Shown in pieces: positions 20,635 to 29,498 of a DNA stretch of 50,983 bases (position 1 is the stretch's first letter; every line of letters starts with the position of its first letter). This stretch comes from JAXMBX01 sp046349635 (lineage in GTDB: Bacteria; Planctomycetota; Planctomycetia; Planctomycetales; Planctomycetaceae). The translations under genes were made by a program, and so were the position numbers. The notes under the pieces were generated by a model that was not told where the DNA came from, ran no database searches, and saw only the letters and a program-made list of their open reading frames with translations. The DNA lies in contig JAXMBX010000038.1 of the NCBI GenBank assembly GCA_046349635.1, positions 1-50,983 on the forward strand, read 5' to 3'.

Positions 20635-22500
20635 ATGACGTCACCCCGAGTTCGGTCCCGAAAACGTCGTTCCGTGGCCCCGATGCAGCAGTTGCGTTCC
20701 TGGTTCGATGTCCTGGAAACCCGGACGTTGCTCACGGCGAATGTGTTTAAGACGATTACGATCGACGGGGATATGTCAGACTGGGCAAATGTCCCAAGCT
20801 ATTCGGACCCCTCAGGGAACACCCACGACACGGATCACACCCTGCCGACCGACACGCCGAGTCCCGTGAGGAACCCCGACGTGGACCTGCTGGAGTACAA
20901 GGTCGCGTACGACGCTTCGAATATCTATTTCTACTTCCGGGCAGCGGGACAGATCGGGCGGACTCAACAATCGGGGCCTGGTTTGGCGGCGGGACGGTCG
21001 TACATCATCGTGACGATGGACACGGACCAGAGTAATGCGACCGGTTATGAACTCTCCGAAGGTGGTTACTATCCGACGAGCAATGGATATGACTTCAATA
21101 CGGAGATCGAGTTTTACGATGGGACGTTTAACTCGGCGAACTACCTGAACCACGGAGCGTCGAATTCTTCGGAACTGAACCAGGCGTTTCTCGATCAGTC
21201 TTCCGGTCAGTGGGTGAGCGGGAATGACGGGCCTTACCCGGCGGGATTCGCGGACCAGAAATTCGGCCACTACGACTACTACACGGAGTGGGTGTACCAC
21301 GATAACAACACTTTGACATTCGTGCGGGATAAGGGGCCGGTGGTGCTGGGGGTCGCGACGGAGTCGATTTCGGCGGATGGGCATTCGCTGGAGATGAAGT
21401 TCCCTTACGTGGGCTTCCTGAAAGACAGCCAGGGGAATTCGAACATGAGCCTGGGGCGGACGCTGGATCTGTCGTTTTCGCTGGAGGCGAGCAGCGAACT
21501 GTCCCCCGATCATCAATGGGCATCGAATACCGCGGCCCCGATCCTGGGCTTTCACATGAATGCGCCGTCGCACTCAAGCGTGGGAACCGTGCGAAACGGG
21601 CGATTTTACCTGGATCAGGACCAGAACTACGACTGGAACGCATCCGCGGCAGGGACCGATACCTCGTTCGCCTTTGGCAATGCGGGTGACATTCCCATCA
21701 CGGGGGACTGGAACGCGGACGGTTTCGACGACATTGGCGTCGTGCGGAATGGGGTGTGGTATCTCGATGCCAACGGCAATCAGAAATGGGATGGAACAGC
21801 CCTGGGGGATATGACGTTCAAATTCGGGAACCCGGGGGATAAGCCGGTGGTCGGAGACTGGAACAACGACGGGCGGGCGGACATTGGTGTGGTGCGGAAC
21901 GGCGTGTGGTACCTGGACATGAACGGAGACCACAAGTGGGGGGCGGGAGATGCCACGTTCAATTTTGGAATTGCCGGAGACACCCCGGTGACGGGGGATT
22001 GGAACGGAGATGGAACGACGGATATCGGCGTCTACCGGAGCGGAAGTTTCTATCTCGACAGCAATCCGAACCACTACTGGGACGGAGGGGCGCTGGGAGA
22101 TGTCTCGTTCAAGTTCGGGGCGGCAGGGGACAAGCCTATGATTGGAGACTGGAACCAGGACGGAATTTCGGACGTGGGAGTGTTCCGAAACGGGCAGTAC
22201 TATCTCGATTCGAATGGGAACCACGCGTTCAACAGCGTGGGGGACAAATCGTTCCGATTCGGGAATGCGACGGATATCCCGCTCGGTGGGCGGTGGATTC
22301 AGCCGATCGTCCTGACGACTGCCAGCTCGAGTGCGGCCAGCACGGAGGCTCGACTCCCCAGGGGCTTCGCCCGCAGAGATCGTCAACGGCGATTCCAGTC
22401 AAGTGTTGCGGGCAGCGACGTGGAAACCGCCCGGCTCAACTCGCCCCGGCGAGCAAGAAGGAACAGGTCAGCGCTGCGAGTGCCGCGGTGGAGGAAGTAA
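20635..22500 (+). CDS. secreted LEPR-XLL-type protein with five FG-GAP-like calcium repeats
   Basis: The N-terminus has basic residues then WFDVLETRTLLTAN (residues 23-36), a variant of the planctomycete LEPR-XLL motif that marks secreted giant or surface proteins. Residues about 38-300 form a domain opening TITIDGDMSDWANVPSYSDP, like a CBM9/DOMON-type sugar-binding fold. From about residue 315 come five repeats of about 50 residues, each of the form GVVRNGVWYLDANGN..W, then FGNPGDKPVVGDWNNDGRADI; the DxNxDGxxD loops look calcium-binding (FG-GAP/VCBS-like). The start has a GGGAG Shine-Dalgarno. After about residue 560 the frame turns to Arg-rich nonsense, and other frames give AEIVNGDSSQVLRAATWKP and KEQVSAASAAVEEVM, so the true C-terminus is frameshifted and its stop uncertain. 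Likely a surface-exposed binding protein. Confidence 0.8.
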   Translation: MTSPRVRSRKRRSVAPMQQLRSWFDVLETRTLLTANVFKTITIDGDMSDWANVPSYSDPSGNTHDTDHTLPTDTPSPVRNPDVDLLEYKVAYDASNIYFYFRAAGQIGRTQQSGPGLAAGRSYIIVTMDTDQSNATGYELSEGGYYPTSNGYDFNTEIEFYDGTFNSANYLNHGASNSSELNQAFLDQSSGQWVSGNDGPYPAGFADQKFGHYDYYTEWVYHDNNTLTFVRDKGPVVLGVATESISADGHSLEMKFPYVGFLKDSQGNSNMSLGRTLDLSFSLEASSELSPDHQWASNTAAPILGFHMNAPSHSSVGTVRNGRFYLDQDQNYDWNASAAGTDTSFAFGNAGDIPITGDWNADGFDDIGVVRNGVWYLDANGNQKWDGTALGDMTFKFGNPGDKPVVGDWNNDGRADIGVVRNGVWYLDMNGDHKWGAGDATFNFGIAGDTPVTGDWNGDGTTDIGVYRSGSFYLDSNPNHYWDGGALGDVSFKFGAAGDKPMIGDWNQDGISDVGVFRNGQYYLDSNGNHAFNSVGDKSFRFGNATDIPLGGRWIQPIVLTTASSSAASTEARLPRGFARRDRQRRFQSSVAGSDVETARLNSPRRARRNRSALRVPRWRK

Positions 22501-22670
22501 TGCGCGAAACACCACGCCAAGGGGCACAAGAAGTCACCGTCTGGCGGTCAGGGTTCGGGACTGGAATGCTGAGCGCGTCGTTGCTGGACCCAGGTGTTCG
22601 CGGGGTCGGCGGCGCTTGTCGTAATAAGACAGGCTCGCTTGCGCGGGCGCTTTATCAGAACGCTTGTATC

Positions 22671-22693
22671 GCCCCCTCTTCCGGCCCTGCGGG
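22671..22693 (+). repeat. intergenic repeat family D, copy 2
   Basis: Same core as 8627-8649 (GCCCCCTC, two variable bases, CCGGCCCTGCGGG), between convergent genes. Confidence 0.6.
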
Positions 22694-22698
22694 GTCTT

Positions 22699-22723
22699 CC
22701 TTCTCCGCAAAGGGAGAAGGTTT
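22699..22723. terminator. stem-loop between convergent genes
   Basis: CCTTCTCC at 22699-22706 pairs with GGAGAAGG at 22713-22720, then TTT. It is placed to end transcription of the LEPR-XLL gene on the plus strand; the T tract is short. Confidence 0.55.
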
Positions 22724-24079
22724 AAGTTGAGGCGTTGAGTTTGCGGTCGGAGGTGTCGGGCGAGAGGATGGCGATCATCCGGCGGGATAGACGAGGCTGG
22801 TCACCTGTCCGGTGGCGGCGTAGTTCTCGCGGAAGAGCGACGATGGCTCCTGCGCCCCGAGGACGGCAAAAGCGGTGACGATCCGACCGAAGTTGAAGCT
22901 CACCCCGGCACCGGTGGCGAACGTGCGTGGGGAAAGCTCCGGGGAGGTAGAGAGGAAGCCAGCCGAGGTAGATCATGGAGACCAGTCCCACGACAAAGAC
23001 CGCCGAGGAATACCAGGGGGAGAGGTGAGGAAGGTGAACGTGAACTCCGAGACCGCGAGAGTCGCCAGGCTGACGAGGACATAAGTGGTGCGTCGGCCGA
23101 GGAGGGTGGCGAGTCCACCTCCCAAGAAGCTGCCGATGGCTCCCCCTCCGGCCCGCATGATGGAAGCGAAGGCCTTGGCGGAAGGGTCGGAGGCGCTTTT
23201 GACGGCATCGGCCCAGGGGATGAACCAGGCGGTGGTTCCCCAATTGCCCAACAGAGGAATCATGCCGAGGATGATGCCGATGATGGTGGTGGAGAGGAGC
23301 GGGGGGTGAAAGATTTCCCAGGTGGAGGTCTTTTTCGAGGCCGATGCGGTCTGCAGTCGGGAACGGCGCCAGGCGGGGGATTCAGGGACGACCATGGCAA
23401 CCCAGACGGCGAGCAGCAGCGGGGATGCGGTGATGAGCATGACCCAGCGCCAGGCCTGGGGGGCAATCTGGTTGTAGAAGCCGATGACTCCGAGGAGAAC
23501 GATGCCGAGGTTGCCCGCGGCCCCGATGATGCCGGCGAGGAGCGCACGGGAGCGGGTGCCCCAGGCCTCGGAGGCGAGTGCGACGGCGACAGGCCACATC
23601 CCGCCGACACCCATCGAAGAGAGGAAGCGGAGGAGGAGGAATTTTTCGGGGGTGGTGGCCCAGTAACCGGCGGCGGCGAAGAAGGAATAGCAGGCGATGC
23701 TGGAGGTCATCGCGGGGTGGCGTCCGTAGCGGTCGGCGAGGCGGCCGAAGAGGAGACCGCCGGCGGCGGCGCCGAACAGGAAGGCGCTGTTGTACCAGGC
23801 AAGCCAGAGAGGGGCGCGCTGGGCGAGAAGTTTTTTGGCTGGTTCCGGTGCGAGGGATGAGGCGGTCTTAGTCCCGGGGCCGAGGTTGGACCAGAGGAAG
23901 TTCGATTCCGAAGTGATGGCGCCGGCGCGGATGAAGTCCTGGGTGGCGGAACGGGCGACGAGATTCATCTGACCCATCTGCAAGCCGGCGCAGAACCAGC
24001 CGAGGAACGAAGCCAGCAGGACCACGTTCCGCTGGCGGGGTGTGAGGTCGGGGACCGAGATGGAGGGGCTTGCACTCAT
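22722..24079 (-). CDS. MFS sugar transporter (frameshifted near the C-terminus)
   Basis: About 450 residues, 12 TM helices expected. The first 360 are in one frame: LLFGRLADRYGRHPAM is the MFS loop 2-3 signature, followed by MGVGGMWPVAVALASEAWGTRSRA and PESPAWRRSR, as in sugar/acid:proton symporters of the SV2/sialate-transporter branch. Two frame changes (near 23010 and 22920) are needed to reach FVVGLVSMIYLGWLPLYLP, RATGAGVSFNFGRIVTAFAVLG and the end ..MIAILSPDTSDRKLNAST. Its ATG overlaps the stop of the upstream aldo/keto reductase (ATGA, 24076-24079), so it is the last gene of the four-gene sugar operon and probably imports the sugar. Substrate inferred only from neighbours. Confidence 0.82.
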
Positions 24080-25074
24080 GGAGCCAGGGCCAAGTGTTCC
24101 AGGCGGGTGAGTTCGTCAGGGGATAGAGATGGTGCGGAGGCCCAGCCTACGACCTCTTCGACCTGTTCGGGAGTGGCAAAGCCGATGATGGCGGAATCGA
24201 TGGACTGAGAGGAGAGGATGTATTGGATTGCGGCCTGGGACAAGGTCATTCCGGCGGGGAGTGATGCTGTCACACGAGCGGCGCGGGCACGGTCCTGCTC
24301 GTAGAGATCGAGGGGGAAGAACTTGGTTTTGAGGGTGTGTGCGCTCGGCGGATGGCCGGCCAGCGCACCTCCCGCCAGGACGCGAATGGCGAAGGTGCCG
24401 AGACCTTGCGAGTGAGCGTGGGCGAGGAGTTGCTCGTAGTCTTTGTCGGGGAAGGGATGGGGGATCGGACGGATGCCGCTGGGGTTGAGGAGATGGCAGG
24501 GGGACTGGATGGTGTCGAATTGTCCGGAGTCGATGACCAGCTTGAGGACTGCCGGGGTGCCGATGCCGGTGAGGCCGAGGTGACGGACAATCCCCGCACG
24601 GCGGAGCTGGTCGAAGGCTTCGAGGACGCCCCCTTTCTCCAGGACGTCGGCGAGCGTGAGCGAAGTGGGTTCGTCACCACGGTGTTCCGTGATGGAATTG
24701 TGGAGTTGCAGGAGGGTGACGGAGGAGCGCTGGAGGCGTTGCAGGCTGGCGGAGACCGATTCGAGGATGTAATCCCGGATGCGGTGCGTCTCTTCAGGAG
24801 GGATGCGGGCCTTGGTGGCGATATGTATCGGAACGGCGGGGGAGAGATCGCGAAAGATATTCCCGAGGGCGGTTTCGGAGGCACCGTCGCCGTAGGTGGC
24901 GGCGGTGTCGAACCAGTTGATGCCACAATCAATCGCGCGGAGGACAGTCCGGCGCTGCAGGTCTTCTGCAGCGCCGGGTGTCATGAGATTGGAGACGGGG
25001 CCGGCCCCAAACGCGACGCGCGAAACCCTCAGGCCGGTGCGGCCCAGTTCGATGGTTGGCGCGAGTGGTGGCAC
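24076..25074 (-). CDS. aldo/keto reductase, aldose/L-fucose dehydrogenase-like
   Basis: 332 residues, intact frame, (beta/alpha)8 AKR. The catalytic tetrad is visible: D and Y in NWFDTAATYGDG, K in HIATKARIP, H in LLQLHNS. The opening PTIELGRTGLRVSRVAFGAGP and the end ..IIGFATPEQVEEVV are those of the D-threo-aldose 1-dehydrogenase/L-fucose dehydrogenase branch, which oxidises aldoses to lactones with NAD(P)+. It lies 18 bases after the isomerase gene and overlaps the MFS start by four bases, so translation is probably coupled. A role in an oxidative branch of the same sugar's breakdown is inferred from position. Confidence 0.9.
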   Translation of the reverse strand: MPPLAPTIELGRTGLRVSRVAFGAGPVSNLMTPGAAEDLQRRTVLRAIDCGINWFDTAATYGDGASETALGNIFRDLSPAVPIHIATKARIPPEETHRIRDYILESVSASLQRLQRSSVTLLQLHNSITEHRGDEPTSLTLADVLEKGGVLEAFDQLRRAGIVRHLGLTGIGTPAVLKLVIDSGQFDTIQSPCHLLNPSGIRPIPHPFPDKDYEQLLAHAHSQGLGTFAIRVLAGGALAGHPPSAHTLKTKFFPLDLYEQDRARAARVTASLPAGMTLSQAAIQYILSSQSIDSAIIGFATPEQVEEVVGWASAPSLSPDELTRLEHLALAP

Positions 25075-25092
25075 GTCGGCTCCCCGGTGTTG

Positions 25093-26686
25093 TCAGGACA
25101 GTTTGACGTCTCCGCAGAGGGCGACTTCGAGGCCGAGTTCGGCGAGGGCGGCGGCCTTGATGCGGGCGGCGCGGTGCGCCTGGGCCTCATCGGGACAGTA
25201 GACGACCTGGATGTGGTTGGACTGATGGCGGGCCATCATCTGGTCGCGGGTGACTCCATCGAAGACGGCATGCATGATCGGCCATTGGGGGGTGGTTTCC
25301 TTCCAGCGGCGGTCGGTTTCTTCCTGCGGGAGGAGACGACTTTCGCTGTGCCGATATCGGCGTGGAGTTTTCCACCGGCGACGAAGACGCGGCTCCAGAC
25401 GATGTGGCCGGGCTTGCTGATCCCTTTCATGGTGCCGCCGCCGAGACGGAAGTACATGGAGGGCTGGCGTTCGCTGCTGGCCCCTTTCCAGCCGTCGATG
25501 AAGTGGGCGGGGAGCGGCGCGCTGATGAGGAGCACCCAGACGTAATCATCGCCGTAGGCCTGGCCCCAGCGGAGATCGTGGAGAGTGTTTTCCGGTTCGA
25601 AGCCGAGCTCGCGCCAGAGACGATAGGTGACGAGACCATCGAGGCGGCGCATTCGTCCACTTCGTTGAAGTGGGGGAGGGCTTCCTTCGAAGAGGACGCG
25701 TTTGCCGTCGGCGGATTTGACGGGGGACGATCGACGTTGTTGAGCATCCCTTCAACGAGGTCGCTGGCGGGGGCGAGGTCCTTGAGTCCCTGCTGGTATT
25801 GAATGCCGATGGAGTCGCAGCCGAAGTCATCGGCGATGCGGAGGGCGGCGATGTACATCTTGCACTGGAGCAGGACCTGGGCTCGGTGAGTTCGGTGGCT
25901 TCGTCCTTGCCGAGTTTCAGCTTGAGCCCCTCGGCGAGGAGCCAATCGTAGACGGCCTTCGCATCGGCATCGGAGACTTCGCGCATGGCGGCGTACAGAC
26001 TCGACTGCGAGAGACGTTCCTTGAAGGTGCCGGTGGCGTGAAGGAGGTCATCGGGGATGATGGCGTTGAACATCCCCATGCAGCCTTCGTCGAGGCCGCC
26101 GAGGATGGCTTTCTTGCGGCGAATTCGCGGGCGAAGTCGCGGCCAGGTTTTCGTCGGCGGCGGGGAGTTTCAGGCGGTCGAGGTCGCGGGCGTGGGAGGT
26201 GTCATGCGTGACGCGGCCGGTGGTGAGCCATTCGTGAAGCCCGGCTTTGAAGTAGGCATCTGTGAAGTTCTCACTCCAGAGGGAGGAGTAGTGGACTCCT
26301 TGCTTGGTGAGGGAGGCGTTGAGATTCAAGAGACCGACGAGGCCGGGCCATTGGCCGGACCAGTTGGCGAGGGTCAGGATCGGACCTTTATGGGTGGAGA
26401 GTCCGGCGAGGACGTGGTGAGAGTATTGCCAGACCGCCTCGGCGACGATGAGGGGGGCATCGGTGGGGATGTCGCGGAAGACTTCGATGCCGCGATGCTG
26501 AGAGTCGATAAAGCCGTGCTTCTGGTGCGAGTCATAGGCGTGGGCGCGCTTGACGGAGTAGCCTTCGGCGGCGAGGGCTTTTTCGATGGAGGCTTCCATG
26601 TCCGCCTGGGCGGGCCAGCAGACCTGATTGGCGGAGAGACGAAGGTCGCCGCTGGCGACGAGATAGACGGTTTTGGAATGGGTCAT
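25093..26686 (-). CDS. L-fucose isomerase-like protein (several frameshifts)
   Basis: Start MTHSKTVYLVASGDLRLSAN at 26686; stop at 25093; about 530 residues. Pieces in all three minus frames join in order: VCWPAQADMEASIEKAL, HGFIDSQHRGIEVFRDIP, LTLANWSGQWPGLVGLLNLN, GMFNAIIPDDLLHATGTFKERL, LRIADDFGCDSIGIQYQQGL, RLWRELGFEPENTLHDLRWG, ISKPGHIVWSRVF, and VTRDQMMARHQSNHIQVVYC. This is the pattern of bacterial fucose-isomerase-like proteins, which interconvert an aldose and a ketose. At least four one-base shifts are needed (near 26100, 25880, 25690, 25280). The start overlaps the kinase stop (ATGA). Together with the ribulokinase it suggests an L-sugar isomerase plus kinase route; the sugar itself is not determined. 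Confidence 0.78.
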
Positions 26687-28264
26687 GGGATGGACATCTC
26701 CGCGGTGAGGGCCAGATATTCGGTGTAAAGCCGTTCGGCGCGCGGGCGGCGTCATGGTTAGGAGTCACAGTCCGTGAGGATCCGGAGGGGGCCATCGCCT
26801 TGATGGCAGAGTTGGCATCGGGAAGGCACCGGCGGCCAGGGCACCAGGATGGCGGCGCCGAGGGCGGGGCCTTGCTTGGAATCGGGGACGACGATGGTTT
26901 CGTTGAGGACGTCGGCACAGATCTGGAGGAAGAGAGGGCTGTGATGTGGCAGGCCTCCCGTCGCGACGAACCGGCGGACAGGAACGCCGCCATCACGCAG
27001 GGTCTGGACAATCCAGCGAAGGCCGCAGGCGGCTGGCTTCGAGGATCGAACGGAAGACGTGTGCCGGGCCGTGATTCAACGTGAGACCGGTGAATGCGCC
27101 GGTGGGGAGCCATCCATGAGCGGGGTGCGGCAGCCGTTGAACCAGTCAACACAGCGGACGCCGTCCGAGCCGGGGGAATTTTTCCGCCTGGGCGGAGAGA
27201 GTCGCGAAGTCGGGTGAGCCGAGGAGGCGGCGGACCCATTCGAAGGCATCGCCGACGGCGGCCTGACCGGTTTCGTAGCCATAGAAGCCGGGGAGGATGC
27301 CATCTTTCACAACGCCAGCGACGCCGGGGACCATCTTGCCGACGCCGGAGTTGAGCATGTGGCAACTGCTGGTCCCCATGACCATAACGAGAGTGTCGGG
27401 TTCCGCTGCACCGGCGCCGGGGACACCGGCGTGGGCGTCGATGATGGCGGCACTGACGGGAGTGCCGGGGTTGAGGCCGAACTTTTCGGCGATGGCGGGA
27501 GTCAGTCCGCCCGCTTTCTCGCCGGGGGCGAGGAAACGGCCGGGCATCTTGTCGGCGACGACATTTTCGAGTTTGGGGTTGAGGGCTTTGAGGAAGGGCT
27601 TGGAGGGGAAGCCTTCTTCGCGGCTCCACATTCCTTTGTAACCGGCCTGGCAGGTGGAACGGGGGAGTTCGCTCGCCGGGCCACCGACGAGTTGCCAGAC
27701 GAACCAGTCACCGGCTTCGAGCCAGACCTGGGTGGCGTCGTACACGGCGGGGGCGCATTCCAGCGTTTCGAGCATCTTGGGGAAGAACCACTCGAGGCCG
27801 ATGATGCCGCCGTAGCGGTTCAGCCAGGTTTCATTCCGTTCCTTGGCGAGCTTGTTGATCCGTTCGGTCTGGGAGAGGGCGCCGTGATGTTTCCAGAGTT
27901 TGGGCCAGGCGAATTTCTCCGCCTTGAATTTGTCAGTGAGGCAGAGGGGGGTGCCGTCGGCCAGTGAGGGGAGCATGGTGCAACTGGTGAAGTCGACGCC
28001 GATGCCGATGACGTCGGCTGCTTTGGCGTTCGCGGCGGCGAGGGCTTCGCGGACAGCCTGGGCGGTGGAGTCGATCCAGTCCTGGGGATGCTGGAAAGCA
28101 AAGTCGGGGGGGAGTTTTTCGCCGGTACCGGGGAGGGTGTCGGTGATCTGGCCGTGGGGATATCTGGCGACGGCGACGCCCCGTTCGTGGCCATTCAAAT
28201 CAACGAGGAGGGCGCGGACACTTTCCGTACCGAAATCGAGACCCAGACTGAGTTGTGTGCTCAT
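26683..28264 (-). CDS. araB: ribulokinase-type FGGY carbohydrate kinase (C-terminus frameshifted)
   Basis: Start MSTQLSLGLDFGTESVRALL at 28264; about 525 residues when joined. GLDFGTESVRALLVD, the PHGQITDTLPGTGEKLPP loop, GVDFTSCTMLPSLADG, TCQAGYKGMW and VMVMGTSSCHML are ribulokinase (AraB) signatures; the fold is the two-lobed ASKHA ATPase. The frame breaks near 27190 and again downstream. Remaining pieces (GVRCVDWFNGCRTPLMDG, LNHGPAHVFRSILEA, RRFVATGGLPHHSPL, and a terminal ERLYTEYLALTAEMSIP) lead to a stop at 26683 that overlaps the isomerase ATG. It is the first gene of the operon. No AraD-type epimerase or aldolase is nearby, so whether L-ribulose or another ketose is the substrate is open. 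Confidence 0.82.
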
Positions 28265-28393
28265 GGTGACCGTTCCGCTGTCGCTCGTAACCGCGCCGTG
28301 TGCTGGACTGCGTTCCTGGCTTGTTCTGCAAAGGGGATCAGCCAGCAACTTTACGAATTGCGGGAGGGTTTTTCCACCAAGGGGAACGGGGTG

Positions 28394-29269
28394 CTACCGG
28401 GGGCGGTAGTTAGGCTGGCCCCCCCAGTTGAGCTTACGGTGGAGAGTGCCGTAGTAGCTGTGTCCGGGAACCTGGACGAGCTGGAAGTGGAGGGGGGCGG
28501 CATTGGTGACTTCAATGACGTCACCGGATTGCAGAGGGATGTGGATCTGGCCGTCCATGACGAGGTTCACCCCGGGGGGGATGCTGGGAACCTGCAGGGA
28601 ATAGCGTCGGTCGGCGGAATCGACAACGGGGCGCATAGTGAGGGCATGCGGACAAATAGGAGTAATCACGAAGGCTTGCAGATCCTGACGGAGGATCGGG
28701 CCTCCGGCGGAGAGGCTGTGTGCGGTGGAGCCGACGGGAGTGCTGACGATGACCCCGTCGCCGCTATAGGTGGTGACGAGTTCTCCGTCGATCGAGAGAT
28801 TGACGTCAATCATGCGCATGGAGGCCCCGGCGAGGACGGCGACTTCATTCAGCCCGACCCAGACCTGATCTTTGGTCCCTTTGCGTTTGAGTACGCAGCG
28901 GTACATCAAGTGTTCGACGACGCGATATTCTCCCGCGATGAGATTGGGGAGGCAGACCTGAAATTCCTGGGGAGAAAGATCGGCGAGGAATCCGAGACGG
29001 CCGAGGTTCACGCCGACGATGGGGAGCTGGTCCTTTCCCATCTGGCGGCAGGCGCGGAGGATCGCACCGTCTCCCCCGAGAACGACGGCGAGGTCCATTT
29101 TTTTCCAGTTGATGTCCGCTTGCTCCGTCGTGGAGCAGGAGCAGGAAAAGACCTTGAGTTGCTTCTGCTTTTCGAGGACGTGCAGGAGTTCGGCGCGGGC
29201 CTTCTCGACGTGGGGAATCCCCGACATGGAGAGGATGACGTAATTCTGGGTTTTCCGGGAGGAGGCCAT
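28394..29269 (-). CDS. nadK: NAD kinase
   Basis: 291 residues from MASSRKTQNYVIL at 29269; longer upstream reading is low-quality and ignored. NAD kinase makes NADP+ from NAD+ and ATP (or polyphosphate). Diagnostic motifs: GGDG at 65-68 in AVVLGGDGAILRA, NLGRLGFLADL at about 88-98, NE at 141-142 in VGLNEVAVLAG, and YSGDGVIVSTPVGSTAHSLSAGGPI at 168-192. Length and frame are normal. It is divergent in function from its neighbours and separated from the ribulokinase by 129 bases; an essential housekeeping gene left intact amid frameshifted ones. Confidence 0.95.
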   Translation of the reverse strand: MASSRKTQNYVILSMSGIPHVEKARAELLHVLEKQKQLKVFSCSCSTTEQADINWKKMDLAVVLGGDGAILRACRQMGKDQLPIVGVNLGRLGFLADLSPQEFQVCLPNLIAGEYRVVEHLMYRCVLKRKGTKDQVWVGLNEVAVLAGASMRMIDVNLSIDGELVTTYSGDGVIVSTPVGSTAHSLSAGGPILRQDLQAFVITPICPHALTMRPVVDSADRRYSLQVPSIPPGVNLVMDGQIHIPLQSGDVIEVTNAAPLHFQLVQVPGHSYYGTLHRKLNWGGQPNYRPR

Positions 29270-29349
29270 CGTGGCGGACGTCCGTGATGTGGGAGTTATG
29301 GAAGGCGAGTCAGAAATGATTATGGATTCGGGGTGGGAGGAAATGCCAG

Positions 29350-29488
29350 CCCGCACACTGCGGGCGAGAGCAGTTGAAGGGAGACCCATCGTTCCGGGGG
29401 CTTCCGCTTCGCGGTGCGCCCCCGCCACCCGACATTAGGGAGACGGGTGGACCAGACTGGGGGCTGCGCGAATACGCTTGACCCCAGT
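29350..29488. repeat. cluster of four stem-loops
   Basis: Successive inverted repeats: CCCGC/GCGGG (29350-29364), GGGGGC/GCCCCC with inner CCGC/GCGG (29396-29423), CCACCCG/CGGGTGG (29425-29450), and ACTGGGG/CCCCAGT (29456-29488). They fill the spacer between the SUMF1 stop and the nadK start on the minus strand. They could act as a terminator or mRNA boundary or be REP-like elements; no T tract follows. Confidence 0.6.
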
Positions 29489-29498
29489 CACCTGATCG

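Noticed and set aside
24337..25545. Plus-strand open frame of 402 codons over the reductase and isomerase genes
   Set aside because: Antisense to an intact aldo/keto reductase with all catalytic residues; no motifs of its own.
28088..29287. Plus-strand open frame of 399 codons opposite nadK and the kinase
   Set aside because: Crosses two well-recognised minus-strand genes and shows only acidic, Gly-rich shadow sequence.
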